Source: Paraspadella gotoi
Lineage: Eukaryota; Chaetognatha
DNA length: 64,000 nucleotides
Direction of reading: 5' to 3'
NCBI GenBank assembly: GCA_051294375.1
Contig: CM119267.1
Span: 5,128,883-5,192,882 of the forward strand
Shown: positions 11,963 to 26,150 of the stretch, piece by piece
How the letters are laid out: every line of letters begins with the position of its first letter
Position numbering within the stretch: the stretch's first letter is position 1
Made by a program: the position numbers and the translations under genes
The notes under the pieces: model-generated
Told to the model about the DNA's origin: nothing
The model's input: only the letters and a program-made list of their open reading frames with translations
Database searches by the model: none

Positions 11963-12280
11963 ATTGGTTCGCCTTCTTGGTCACGTGACCGAGAAATAGC
12001 CAATCGGTGCTCGTGGTGGATTTTTTTCTTTTAAAACTCGTTTCGCTTACCCTTCTCCACCCTGGCGGTTTGAGTCAATCGGCTGTCACCATTCACTCCC
12101 TAGCGGGCTCAGCCAATCGGCGCTCACTCTTCCTACGTCAGAGTCTGAGAAAATCGGAATTTGAACTCACACTTGGAGTGTAAGCCAATTGTTTTTTTTT
12201 TTTAACACTTTTCGTTCACACTCCTCCACCCTCAGCCAATGGGCGTCCCTTTCTCACCTACCTTTGCGGTCTGAGCCAAT
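11963..12280 (+). promoter_or_regulatory. CCAAT-box array with E-box
   Basis: One ATTGG (11963-11967) and five CCAAT boxes (12000, 12113, 12185, 12236, 12276) lie within 320 bases, most inside the word AGCCAAT. A palindromic CACGTG sits at 11982-11987. CCAAT is the NF-Y site in animal promoters. Five of these boxes recur at 18051-18367 with spacing kept at 72, 51-54 and 40 bases. No TATA box or downstream coding exon was found, so promoter activity is inference. The array may also be a minisatellite that happens to carry the motif. Confidence 0.45.
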
Positions 12281-12353
12281 CGGAGAAAGGACCGATTTGA
12301 GACTCCGCCCTTAATCCAGTGCGGTCTTACCTCGGGGGCCAAGGTGGCCAGGC

Positions 12354-12401
<48 letters not shown>

Positions 12402-12649
12402 CTCTCCTCTCTCTCTCCTCTTCTCATCGTCCGAATATATGCTACCGTATCATTTTCGCAATGTTTATGATCGAATTAAAACTCGTATATCAGTTGGGAA
12501 TTGTCCTTTATTGCTGGGAAACCGCCGTGTAGATATCTCTGGGCGTCTTAAACCGACTCGAGGAGGGAGGGGAGCGAGAGAGAGAGAGCTAGAGAGAGAG
12601 AGGAGAGAGGAAGGAGAAGGAGATGAAATGACCTCGTAAAATTCCGTCA

Positions 12650-13123
12650 TCTCCCTTCGGCAAAGAAAAAAAAAACCCTTTAACGTAGAGAGGGCGTTAA
12701 ACCTCACATTTACGGTGGGTATCAACTATAACATTTTTTTTGTCTCCGGGGGTAAGTGAAATCGGGATTGCGCGACATCAGAAGACTTTTTTTTTTTTTT
12801 TTGTGCCGAAGAAATTAAAATTGGTTAAATATTTAAACCATGGGCTCGAATTATGATATTAATGAAATGTAAGTCTTTTACTCACTCTTTAATCTTGCGC
12901 CGGAAGCGTCCATTGCATTCTACCTAAAAATCCTTCTTGTCCCTTTTAGCCAATTAGAAAATGATATTTGTATCTCTTTTATTAGCCAATTAAGAAATGA
13001 TAGGTCAGCTTTTAATATCAATATATATAGAATTTAAAAATTCGCTCGAATACAATGATTCCGTTTAATGGAACCAACCTCTGAATTCAATGAAACGATA
13101 ACATATTTTTTTTTCTCACCCGC
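12650..13123 (+). repeat. Inverted repeat, partner of 18580-19098
   Basis: From CTCCCTTCGG to CTCACCCGC this segment is the reverse complement of 18580-19098, with scattered one-base differences and a different number of 34-bp units (two here, three there). It ends exactly at the 25-N run at 13124. Confidence 0.85.
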
Positions 13124-13148
13124 NNNNNNNNNNNNNNNNNNNNNNNNN

Positions 13149-13432
13149 TAAATACGACTTAAAAAGATTCGCCTGTTCTTTATCATCTTTATACAATCTT
13201 TACGATGCCGTTAAATTTAGTTGTCTCGGTCGTTTCTGTTTATTCTTGCGTTGTGTTGTTGTTGTTGTTGTTGTCCGTTGTTTGTCGTTATTTCTTAACT
13301 CGAGGGCGAAATCAATCGAGTTCTCTTTTTCCTTAGGGTTTTTTTGGGTTTCGAGAGGACCTTGACAGGTGCTGTCGCAGGTCTTGTGAGTCGTGAGAGA
13401 GAGAGAGAGGAGAAATTAGAGAGATAGAGAGA

Positions 13433-13476
<44 letters not shown>

Positions 13477-15179
13477 AGATTAAAAAAGAGAGACGAGAAA
13501 GAGAGAGAAAGAGGAGCAGGAAAGAGAGAGAAGAGAGAGAAAGAGAGAGAAAGAGAGAAAGATGAGGAGAGAGAGATAATTTTTTTTCCCTTTTAAGGCG
13601 GCCATGTTGTTGTCGTCGTGCTCTCTCTTTGGTGTCGTTGTAGTTTCTCTGAGGGTTGTGTTTTCGTAGTTTTTATTATTGTCGTTAGGGAAATAACCGT
13701 GGTGAAAACGCCGGACCGATTTTATTCGCTATTTCCTCCGAGACCAGGGGACGGTAAATCTCGTTTTCCCTCGGAGACCACGTTGGAAGCCATTTAGTTG
13801 CCACAGCTATGCTTTTGAGACCACAGTTCTAGTATTTTCGAGACCACGCTCCGTTCTGAAAAAGGGTTGGACTTACGAAGCCGTAGCCGATCGAGCCCTT
13901 GACGAGTTCGGGTTTTTTTACGGTTCGAAAACATTAGTTGATTCATTTCTTTATTTTTGTTCCCAGAAGTTTCTCGTACCCCTTAAAATTCACCTTTATT
14001 TTCCGTTTGATTTTCGTCCCCTAACGGCCGCGCGCAACCGGCGTCAACGGCGCCGTCGGGCGTCGTGCGCCTCTCGCGTTGCGTAACGACGGCGACAATG
14101 ACGACGATTCGCGTTGGCGGTCGCGAAGGAAGGAAAAAAACCGCGAGAAAAGAAAATAAAAATTCTATACGTAACATCGAAATTCCCGGCGCGCCTCCCT
14201 CTGCCTCTTTATACTGGATTCGATGAATTCTAGCGGCGACTTTTTATTTAAAATTCCAAAGCGTTGTCTTGCGGGAAAAGGGAAAAAAAGAAAAGAAAAA
14301 AAAAGTGTTTCGGCGAATCTGACGTGTATTCGCTTTTTTATTTGTTTTGTTTCAGTTGTTTTACTTTTTTTATTTTTTTTGACCTGCTCGGTATCTTCTA
14401 AGGCGACTGTTCTTATTATCTTGAACATTATTAAATTCATTAAATCAAAATAATCGTGCGGCAACACAGATAACAGCTAACAGTTTGTACTGTGTAGAAA
14501 TACAGGTTTGTGTACCGAAACCAAGAAAGATATTTTTTTTTAATTCAAAAGTATTAAATAAACAATTTCTCCGCTCGATAAAATTTCCATCTAGCGACGA
14601 AAAAGGCTAAACATTACCGGTATTAAAAATAATCATATCATCTCTTTTGCGATACTTTCCATACTAATATTCCCTCTCCTATAGTTCGCTTTTTTCCAAC
14701 CTGATTTTTTTCCAGAAATTTTCATCAGCGCCGATAAAAAAAAAGGCGAAGCGACTTTCCTTCTTCATCCATAAACGATTCACTTCATTTCGTTTCGTTT
14801 TTTATTCCTTTATCGCGCGACGCCCCGCAGTCGGTTGGAGGCGCTGCAGCGGCGGCGGCGGCGGCATCGCACGAGCAGCGAGCCGCAAGGCGTCAGGACT
14901 TACAAACGACTTGCGCGAAAACTGTGGAGATTGGGACAGCGATGATCGATTCTTGGTCCATTCGGTGCCAGGGAATTTTTAACGTGAACGTGGGTTTTTC
15001 GTCGAGTGGTGCAGCGAACTGACGAATTGTCAATAACAGATTGACAAAGAACAGTTCCCAAAATGTTAACCAAAAAAGAAATATTCGAGTAAAAGTGACG
15101 TGTCCTAGTTATCGATGGGAAAGAGGAGGAAAGAGAACCTTCCCGCCTGGCATCCGGCGCCGATCAATTTTCGTCGGCG

Positions 15180-15219
<40 letters not shown>

Positions 15220-16726
15220 CTCTCTCTTCTCGTCTCTCTCTCTCTCTCTCTCTCTCGCTCTCTCTCTCTCTCTCGCGCGTCCGCGTTCGATTATGTGGAA
15301 TTCGACGCAAACAATTTCGGCCTCGCGTCCGTTTCTTCGCGACTCTCCATTTTTTAATGTTTTTTTTTTTTGGTTTTTTTTTTTGTCGGCCGTTTTGCTC
15401 CGGCTGCGTTTCATCCGTTGGTTCTGACTTGTATTTTGACAATTTACTTTTCTTCGTAATTCTAATTTCTAAGGACACTCGTATGAATTTCCAGCAGCTT
15501 CTCCCATTCCACATTTTCTCATTATTTCCTCGCCGTTCTTTTTGAATTTCACAGCTGTATCCATTTTCCACGGCGCAACTCGTTTTCCCGCCCATTTTCT
15601 GCAATGACGCGTCTGAAACCTCGTAACTCCTCAACCGTAACGCCTCTTAGACAAACTTCATCGAAGCGAATTCTTTTACGAGCGTCATCCAACTAAACAA
15701 ACCCATGGTGGACGCCTTGGAGACAAAACGAATTTTTAGAAGCTTTTCTTCAGAACTCGGTTATGTTTGAATCACTATAAAGAGTTATTATATATTCACC
15801 AATCGTATTACTATGTAAGATTCTAGTTTACAAAGTTTACTACGGTAAATATAAGGCAAGTTGGTTTCTAATTATTGACCACCTCTCCAATTCTCTTCTT
15901 TCTCCTAATCTTCCTTTATCTGACCCGAATACTACTTCCTCCAGCCTCTTTCACCTTATTCCTCTTCCCCCTTTCCTTTTCCCTCACTCTCTTTCTCCTC
16001 TTCTCTTTCCCCTCTTCCCCTTCCTCTTTCAATTCTCTTCCCTTTTCCTTTTCCCTTCAACTTCCTTTTCCTCTTCCCCTTTCCTCTCCTCTTCCCCCTT
16101 CCCTTCCCTTTCTCTTCCTCTTACCCCTATTCCCTTCCCTTACTCTTACTCTTCCTTCCTCCTATCCCCATCCCCATCTCCTCTTCCCTTCGCTTCTCTT
16201 CACCTTCCCTTCCCTTCCTCTTCCCCTTTCCTTCCTCTTCTTCCTCTTCCTCTATTTTTTCTCACCCGAATCTCACCAGGATTAGAGATCCTCGATTCTA
16301 TCTCTCGTCCAACCACCTAATGACAATTCCCTCAATTCCGTCATTGTCATCACTCGCCACAATTGGTGACAATTCCTCATTCCGTCATTTCATCACTCGC
16401 CACAATTGGTGACAATTCCATTAATTCCGTCATTCATCACGCCACCCAATTCGCCAATAACGTCATCGTCACGTCACAAAACGCGTAAATTTTAATCTTT
16501 AACCCCGTTTCCACCCTTTCCACCTAAATTCGTCCCTCCTTTCCTAAGCCCTTACCCTCTCTCACTCCCTCACCAATCTCTATCCCCGCAGTCTTGGATC
16601 TGATGAGTTCCCCCTTCCGCCCCTCAGGCCCCCTCCACCGCCCTTCGAATGTTGACGAGATTTCGCTTGATAATACGACTTTTCTTTCAACACTAAATCT
16701 CCTCTTCAACCGTGGAGGGAGAGAGA

Positions 16727-16765
<39 letters not shown>

Positions 16766-16771
16766 AGAGAT

Positions 16772-16816
<45 letters not shown>

Positions 16817-18440
16817 AGGAAGAAGGATGAGGTAAAGATGGTTGAGTCAAGGAATACCGGATTTTGAAAATGGAATATCCGTATGTAACTGCGGATGTGT
16901 GTTACGATTTTTTTCTTCAATATTCTCCAGAGGAAGTGAAAAAAATAAATATTTTTCTTCGGGGAATTGTTTGAAATTTGAAGGCGAATACATTTTTCTG
17001 GATTTCTTTTTTTTTCCGCGCGCGCGCGAGCCCGATTGGATTGGACACGGATGGGGGGCGTCGCGTGAAGACGGGTTGTAGGGTCTCCGGGTCTCCGGTT
17101 CTCCGGGTCTCCCAGAGTGAAATTATCTAAAATATCAAATCAGAAAAAAAACCGAATGGTGATCAGGTAATAACTACGAACAATAAACATTAATACATTA
17201 AAATTTGGAATTGGTTCAGCAATGTAAAAGTTTTTTCAATCACTTTAAAAGGAGCAAATGAAATTCTGACAGCAATGGTCCCTCCCGTTCCAAATACAAC
17301 AAAATATCATGGACTTTGGCCAGACACTGCAAGTTTAAAATCGAGACAAAATCACCATTTAGTTTGTTTACTTCCTTATGAATAAAGTGATATATATAAT
17401 TGTTTAAATTTTAATTAATAATTTATTTAATTAACTGTTTTTTTTTCTCTCTATTTTATGTTTTTGCTTAGACTTGTCTGTCTTTGTTTGTTTGTTTTGT
17501 TGATGATGATTGTTACTGAATCAACCTCGTTGTATTCGAATAAAAATCGCATATAAATATAATTTCAATTGGATTAAAGGACCGTTCCGTTAAGAATCAC
17601 TTTCAATATCAATCACACTTGGCAAGTTGAAAGATTGTCAAAATATATAACTAGTGCAACGCGAATTCCCCAACCGAGCCATGAGACTTCCTAACGAGCA
17701 GCGTCGAACTTCCCAAACCAAGCAGCGGCGAATTCTTCGAACAAGCAGCGACGCAGCGGCGAATTCGTCGAACCAATCTCTCTCTCTTTTTTCTCTCTCT
17801 CTCTCTCTCTCCCCTCTCCCCTCTCCCCTCTTCTCTCTCTCTCTCTTTTTTTCTCTCTATCTCTCTCTCTCTCTCTCCTTCTCTCTCTCTCTCTCTCTCT
17901 CTCGCAGGATTCCGAGCCACGGCGAAATCGATCGCCCGATCCGCAAGCGAAAGGCGCCCTCGCCTCCGTAATCGCGCTTTGGAATTAGATTTTTTTTTTA
18001 TGACCTGGATTAAAACCGGTTTATGAACAGAAGAGGGACAGCCGAGCGCCATTGGTTCGCCTTCTGTGTCACGTACGAGAAATATTCGAATCGGTGCTCG
18101 TGGTGATTTTTTTTCTTTTAAAACTCGGTTTCGCTTTACCCTTCTCCACCTGGCGGTTTGAGTTCAATCGGCTGCACCTTCACTCCACTGGCTCAGCCAA
18201 TCGGCGCTCACTCTTCTACATCAGAGTCTGAGAAAATCGGAATTTGAACTCACTTCCTGGAGTGTAAGCCAATCGTTTTTCTTTTTTTTAACTCTTTTCG
18301 TTCCACACTCCTCCAACCTCAGCCAATTGGGCGTTCCCTTTCTACTACCTTTGCGGTCTGAGCCAATCGGAGAAAGGACCGATTTGAGACTCGCCCTTAA
18401 TCCAGTGCTGTCTTGACCTCGGTGGCCAAAGGCCGCCTCT
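13149..18440. repeat. Copy C of the unit plus its flank
   Basis: It starts immediately after a 25-N run at the exact base where copy B begins, and follows B almost without change to about 17913. It then continues without a gap into sequence that in the first instance lies beyond the 25-N run (11829 onward). That continuity shows the gap at 11804-11828 has little or no missing sequence. The most economical reading is that 7038-12360 and 13149-18440 represent one locus assembled twice. Confidence 0.85.
18051..18367 (+). promoter_or_regulatory. Second copy of the CCAAT-box array
   Basis: ATTGG at 18051 and CCAAT boxes at 18197, 18269, 18323 and 18363 correspond to the array at 11963-12280. The box at 12000 and the CACGTG at 11982 are altered here (GAATCGG and CACGTAC). 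Confidence 0.45.
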
Positions 18441-18517
18441 CTCTCTCTCTCTCTCTTTCTCTCTCTTCTCTCTCTTCTCTCTCTCTCTCTATCTCTCTCT
18501 CTCTCTCTCCTCTCTCT

Positions 18518-18555
<38 letters not shown>
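18440..18555 (+). repeat. (CT)n microsatellite
   Basis: Imperfect CT tract that lies exactly where the two versions of this locus change from direct to inverted similarity. Confidence 0.9.
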
Positions 18556-18557
<2 letters not shown>

Positions 18558-18579
18558 TCCGCTTGCGCAAATGAGCAGT

Positions 18580-19098
18580 GCGGGTGAGAAAAAAAAATAT
18601 GTTATCGTTTCATTTGAATTCAGAGGTTGGTTCCATTAAACGGAATCATTTGTATTCGAGCGAATTTTTAAATTCTTATAATTGATTTAAAAGCTGACAT
18701 CTATCATTTCTTAATTGGCTAAAAAGGATGACAACTATCATTTCTTAATTGGCTAAAAAGGATGACAAATATCATTTCTTAATTGGCTAAAAAGGATGAC
18801 AAGAAGGATTATTAGGTAGAAATGCAATGGACGCTTCCCGGCGCAAGATTAAAGAGTGAGTAAAAGACTTTACATTTCATTAAATCATAATTCGAGCCCA
18901 TGGTTAAAATATTTAACCAATTATTAATTTTCTTTCGGCACAAAAAAAAACAAAGAGTCTTCGATGTCGCGCAATCCGATTTCCACTGTACCCCGGAGAC
19001 AAAAAAAAAATTGTTATAGTTGATACCCACCGTAAATGTGACGGGTTTAACGCCCTCTCTACGTTAAAGGGTTTTTTTTTTCTTTCGCGAAGGGAGAG
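18580..19098 (-). repeat. Inverted repeat, partner of 12650-13123
   Basis: Reverse-complement match to 12650-13123, starting GCGGGTGAG and ending at the N run 19099-19402. It contains three 34-bp units. Confidence 0.85.
18701..18802 (+). repeat. 34-bp tandem repeat, three units
   Basis: Units start at 18701, 18735 and 18769 and contain TATCATTTCTTAATTGGCT followed by AAAAAGGATGACAA. The inverted partner near 12940-13000 has only two. The array is therefore length-variable. Confidence 0.9.
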
Positions 19099-19402
19099 NN
19101 NNNNNNNNNNNNNNNNNNNNNNNNNNNNNNNNNNNNNNNNNNNNNNNNNNNNNNNNNNNNNNNNNNNNNNNNNNNNNNNNNNNNNNNNNNNNNNNNNNNN
19201 NNNNNNNNNNNNNNNNNNNNNNNNNNNNNNNNNNNNNNNNNNNNNNNNNNNNNNNNNNNNNNNNNNNNNNNNNNNNNNNNNNNNNNNNNNNNNNNNNNNN
19301 NNNNNNNNNNNNNNNNNNNNNNNNNNNNNNNNNNNNNNNNNNNNNNNNNNNNNNNNNNNNNNNNNNNNNNNNNNNNNNNNNNNNNNNNNNNNNNNNNNNN
19401 NN

Positions 19403-20679
<1,277 letters not shown>

Positions 20680-21119
20680 NNNNNNNNNNAATTTACGGTC
20701 CTTGTCACATCCGTTTCCGTCACCACCGAGAGAGAGAGAGTCTTTTATTTTGTTTCCACCGCTGCCGCTGCCGCTGCCGCTGCCGCTGCCGCCGCCGCCG
20801 CCCCTGCCGAAGCCTGGCACCGATGGGTATTTGTTACTGAGAAAAAGGGTTTGAATCCGGAAGGAGAAAAGAAATTCGGGATTGAAGTTCAAAGTCTGAT
20901 TGAAGGACCCAAAGCGAGTGAGACTTCGGTGAAAGCGTTCACAGCCTAGAAATGAAAAGTGTGAAGAGGAGGGAGAGAGGAAGGGGGGGAGGGAGAGAGA
21001 GTAAGAGAGAGGGGGGGGGAGGAGAGAGGCAGGACAGAAAAATAGGCTGAAACATTCAGAATGACCTAAATACAATTTAAATGACACATCGGAGAGAAAT
21101 GAGAAAGAGATGAGAAGAG

Positions 21120-21189
<70 letters not shown>

Positions 21190-21499
21190 TATGGAGACAG
21201 ACTAAGGAAGATTTAGATTTCAACGAAAAATAATGTCTTTTTCCAGCCCTGTATTTTCCCGCCAAAATCGTCTTAAGCACTACTACAGCGTGATCAAAAA
21301 GGAGGCAATAAAAATTTTTAATTTTCCCGCGCACTCAGAGAGAGTGAGTGAGAGAGAGAGAGAGAGATCGACTTCACGATTCTCTTCGTTTCAAACGAAA
21401 AAGAAAGATTCAATCATCTCAAAGAAAAAAAAAGAAGAGACTCTCCCTGCTTAACTTCGGATCATTAGGCCGCGAAGAAGGTTTTTTCCTTGTCTTTCT

Positions 21500-21620
<121 letters not shown>

Positions 21621-22154
21621 TTTTCCCCGGTTCTGCTTTGCGGGTCATGGCGGGGCAAATGTCTCATAGGCACCGCTCTCGAGGCACGCAATATTGAGAA
21701 GTCTGTCTCCCTCTCTCTCTCTTTCTCTAAAGGGGGAGAGAGAGCGGCGGGGGTTGAGAGGGCAGAGGATGGAGGGAGGGGGTGAGAGGACAGATATAGA
21801 GCTGGTAAAAAAATATAAAATAGAAGAGAGATGCTTTTTTCGACCTTTTAACTTTTTGTTTTTTCTGATTTTACTTTTACCTTTTTAGTAATACATAGTT
21901 AATAGGTTTTGTTAAGCTACGGTTCTATACATCTTTTACTTTGATATCGAGAGAGAAAGACATATAAAAGGCGAAAGATAGAGACGGAGAGACACCTAGA
22001 GTTATTAAGAGAAATAGAGAGAGAGAGAGACAAAGCAAAATAAAGAAAGACGGAGAGAGAGTGGCATTGAATCGGGGCAAAGATCTTTCGGATTCCCTGG
22101 GTAAGAAATTCGTGGATCTGATCGTAAACCGGAACGAAGAAGGTCGGAACCGTG

Positions 22155-22430
22155 GAAGGATGAATCCTGGATGAATAAGGGTTGGATCGGGGATGAATAG
22201 GGGGTTGAAATGGGGATGAATGCGGGTTTAATCGAGGAATGAATGCTGGATCAGCGAATCATGTATGAATACGGGTTTGGACTGTGGATGAATACGGATT
22301 TAATTGGGTGAATGGAGTTTCAATTTCGGATGAATATGGTTTTAATTGTGGATGAATGTCGGATAAATTGTGAGTCAATGAGGGTATGATTGCGGGTCTC
22401 ATTGTGGAAAAGGATGAATGTATGTTGAAT
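22155..22430 (+). repeat. Degenerate GGATGAAT minisatellite
   Basis: Words of the type GGATGAATACGGGTTTAATTG recur roughly every 25-32 bases, eight or more times, with many substitutions. Confidence 0.7.
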
Positions 22431-23220
22431 TCAGATAGAACGAAAACTACCGGCCGGTTTAAATGAAAGCAGATAATGTGATCGAAGAGAGATGAGAAAA
22501 ACATTGAATACTAAAATAATTCCCTTTTTTTTTTTTCTTTCCGGCGTTAAGTAGATTCCATTTCGCTATTGCCGTCCCATACTCTCTTCCCTCGCGGAGC
22601 TAAGCATCACATTCGGTGCCAAAAAAAAAACGGGCGAGAGCTTCCGCCTGTCCCGCAGAAACCGACGTTTCGTGGCGACAGTTAGCATAGAAATAGATCA
22701 TCGGCGCCGCAGAGTCCGCCGTTGCCGACGCCGCCCAGCCGCAGCCGCCAAAAAAAAAAAAAATATCCCTTAATTCGTCGTTCGTCTCTCGAAACACGAG
22801 TGAATTTTTTGGTGGGAGGGTTGAAGGGAAAGAGGGCGGTGGCTGCGGTGATGGTCGCTGCGGCGGCGGTTGCGGTGGCTGCGGCAGTGGCGGTGGCGGC
22901 GGTCCAGGCGGTGGCGGTGACAACCGGGACAATGACCTTAGCGTTGGATGATGGCGAAAAAATTGACGTCAGTCGCGATTGGAAATGTTACCAAAAATAA
23001 AAATATCATAGACTTTGAAATACTTAAACAAATGCCAAGTACTATACAATGCATGGCAATAAAATACAATACATATTTCTCAATGTTTTCAACGATGCCC
23101 CGACTACATTAACATATTACATACATTACGAATGAATTAAAAAATAATTCTTACCACAAAGGTCAATCAACCTCTTTAATTCACCCCCCCCCACTCCCCC
23201 CTTCTCTTTTTCTTCCGCAG

Positions 23221-23414
23221 CCCCCACCCCCCCTTCCGAACTCACCCTCAACCTCACCGGGAAAATCGGCGGAGACGCGGAACTCAACTGCGCCGTCTCC
23301 TTCCCGCCGGGTGGGTGGAGCCCTTACACGGTGACCTGGAGGAAGCTGGGTCGACGGGCCCCAGTCTATATCCGCTTCAACGGGTATCCGGCGCACGTGG
23401 ACAGCGTTTATAAG
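23221..23414 (+). CDS. Turtle/IGSF9-like protein, first half of an Ig V-type domain
   Basis: This internal exon follows a strong acceptor (pyrimidine tract, TTCCGCAG) in phase 1 and ends at Lys-AAG before donor GTGAGA in phase 0. It encodes 64 complete residues. Visible are the first Ig cysteine (residue 23, AELNCAV), the core tryptophan (residue 39, TVTWRK) and a possible N-glycosylation site (N10, NLT). The stretch PVYIRFNGYPAHVDSVYK is typical of the N-terminal Ig domain of the Turtle/IGSF9 (Dasm1) family, single-pass cell-surface proteins in neurite branching, axonal tiling and synapse organisation. The family assignment is from recalled conservation; the precise orthologue is inference. 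Signal-peptide exons should lie upstream but were not found. Confidence 0.85.
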
Positions 23415-23634
23415 GTGAGAGACGAGGGGAGTCAGGATAAATGTCCGTCCGTCTGGGTTTCAGTGTCCACTGTCCAGTCTGTGCGTCGGATGCATTATTT
23501 TTTTTTTACCTTACTTTCGACTCACTCCATCAAAGCGGCGAGAGTTAAGACTTAACGAACCGATGAACCTTAACGACACTGTCTCTCTCTCTCTCGCTCT
23601 CGTTTTATCTTTTCTTTTTCTTTTTTTGACGCCG

Positions 23635-23712
<78 letters not shown>

Positions 23713-24028
23713 AAAAAAATAAGTGAAATAAAAAAATGGAAAAAAAACTATTTTTTTCACTTCTTTGTAATTAAATTACGTTGTTAAGACGCCATTAAAA
23801 GGAGAAAGGATTTTTTTTAGCTTCGCTCGCAACCACATTCATTCCATCTCGATTAAAATGCATTGCCTCATCTCTTCCTCTCTCCTCTCTCGTCTCTCCT
23901 CTCTCTCTCACTCACGCACTCTCTCTCTCTCTCTCCATCTCTCTCCTCTCTCCTCTCTTCTCTCTCGTCTCTCTCTCTTCTCTCTCTCTCTGTCTCCTCT
24001 CTCTCTCTCTCCTCTCTCTCGCTCCTTC

Positions 24029-24103
<75 letters not shown>

Positions 24104-26150
24104 TTCTTATTTCTATCCTTTTCTGCTACTGTCTCAGGTTCTGTCTGTATTTCTTTCTCGTTGTCCATTTTCTCGTTAATGTGGTCCTTCTCGTCTTTTT
24201 AACACTGAGCCTCTCTCTCTCTCTCTCTCGTCTCTTTTCTCTCTCTTCTCTCCTCCTCTCTTCTCGTCTCTCTCTCTCTCTCTCTAATTCTGCTGCGCGC
24301 TGCAGTCATCGAGCCGAGCGAAAAAAAACGCGCCTCTTTCATTCAGGATCGTAAACATGAACGATATGATTTTTTCTCCTTTTAATTTTCTGCTAGTCCT
24401 ATCCTCGGCATTCACCATATCTTTCTCTTCTTCTCTTCTCTTATCTCTCTCTCTGTCTCTACTCTCTCTCTCTCCTCTCTGCTCTCTCTCGTCCTCTCTT
24501 CTCTCGCTCTCTCTCGCTCTCTCTCTCTCTACTCTCTCTCTCTCTCTCTTCTCTCATCTCGTCTCTCTCTGACTCAGTCCTCTCCACTGTCTCCCTTCGC
24601 TACTCTACTCTCCTTACTCGGGTTTAAGTACCCTGCTCCCTTGCGTTAATCTCTATCTAGCCACCTGATTCACGTTATTCCTGCTTTCTCCTATCTTTAT
24701 CGCTTTCCCCTTGTTTCGCCTTCTCTCATGTCTCTCTCAGATCTTTGCACCCTCGTCCCTCTCTCTCTCCCTCCGAAGTTTTTATTTGTCGTCCGCGTGG
24801 CGTGGCCGGTTGACTCCGTTCCCTCCTCCGGCGTCGCTGAGTATTGGACTGTCGGGACTCTTCGCTCATTGTTTGGCTGGCTACCTGTTCACACACGCCA
24901 GATGCGCGATAACGCCGTCATTGGGGCGCCCAGGGCTGCGCGAGCTGTGCTCCGGGATTTCGCTCCTCCGTACCTCACTAATGTCCGTCGATGTCGGCGT
25001 CCTCTCTGTCTCTGTAAATTGTTCGTCCCACTCTGTCTCCGCCTCTCGCTCTCTCACCGACCTTTCCTGGCCCAAAAAAGAGCCCATCGTCTGCCCGGAC
25101 TGGATCTGGCGCTCAGGCCTACAAAAATCATTTAGAGATACGCGTGCTGTCTTGTGAAGGCCGGAAATAGAGTGCGGGCGCGCGACAAGCAACCCGAGCC
25201 AGAAGTTTAAGATCCCGTCTGTCGTCGAGAATCGCCAATGCCTTGTTTCTCAAATCCTCCCAGCCGCTCTCGTCCTCCTCTTCATTACTGCATGCCGATG
25301 TCACGTCATGCACTCTCTCATCCGTCTGGCGGTCACTCTTCGCTCCTCTCTCGTCTCCTCCTCTGCCGCCGGTCTCCAGTCGGTCTCCTCCCTCCTCTAG
25401 CTCATGATTGGCGTCGAGCGCGCAGTCGCTCTCTGCTCTCCCTCGTATCTGGAGCTTGCGGAAATTAATCCTCCTTCATAATGTTTACAACCAAATTGGA
25501 TTTGAACAAAAATGAAACGCAAAATTAAATTTTGAGCTCAAACGTATAGAAAATGACAAATGTTTTTGTCTTGCAAGACAGAATAATAAATCCCATAGTA
25601 AATTTAGTTTTTAAACGCTAATAGTTTAAAAAGTCATCACACACAGAAAACAAATCTTCCAGTCGTCAATAACAGATGCGATGACAGGCGCTAGAAAAGG
25701 GTTGATAGGTGCGCCAGGATTAGAGTCCTTTAATTGGCAGGTGGGAATTTAATGGGGGAAGAGATGCAGCGAGGAAAATGAGAGATCGAGGAGCCAAGAA
25801 ATTCGAAGGGAAGGTCTCTATCAGTCTGTGGGTAATAAATGTGTTAATGAATAATAAATGAATGAATTAATAAATAAATGAAATTAACATATGACTGAAT
25901 GAACAAATGAATGAATGAATTAAAAATGAATGAATGAATAACATAACCTTACAATGTCCAACTGTATATAATCCATGCCAAATATATCTTTCAGCTTTGA
26001 CGGAATGTAACCTTAAGGTAACGATACGTTTTTCTCTCTTCTAATGACCAATGTAATTCCACAAACCCCAGCGGGAAATTGTGAATAAGGCAATGCCCGA
26101 CTTCAGATTTCTCAATCGAGTCAATTCCCTCTTTTCTTCCCGACGAACAG
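23415..26150 (+). other. Intron inside the Ig domain
   Basis: A GT-AG intron of 2736 bases in phase 0. It contains a pure (GA)n tract at 23638-23708, imperfect (CT)n blocks at about 23876-24100, 24210-24286 and 24430-24570, and a CpG-rich stretch with long open frames on both strands at 24700-25470. GAAT repeats lie at 25846-25935. I recognise no alternative exon in it. Confidence 0.75.

Larger units (their letters stand above)
11829..13123. other. Small contig between two 25-N gaps
   Basis: The first part (11829 to about 12360) matches 17920-18440 in the same orientation and holds a CCAAT array. After a (CT)n tract comes a stretch seen only here (about 12426-12640) with a GA tract. The last part (12650-13123) matches 18580-19098 in the opposite orientation. 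No gene is supported. Confidence 0.7.

Noticed and set aside
20758-20950. Poly-Ala open frame
   Set aside because: Encoded by a GCC/GCT triplet run with no exon boundaries or recognisable flanking protein.
22600-23000. Pro-rich (minus) and Ala/Val-rich (plus) frames
   Set aside because: GC-rich GCGGTGGC repeats keep both strands open; more likely a CpG-rich non-coding block.
24711-25470. Long open frames on both strands within the Ig intron
   Set aside because: CpG-rich composition explains them; no domain, and both strands are equally open.
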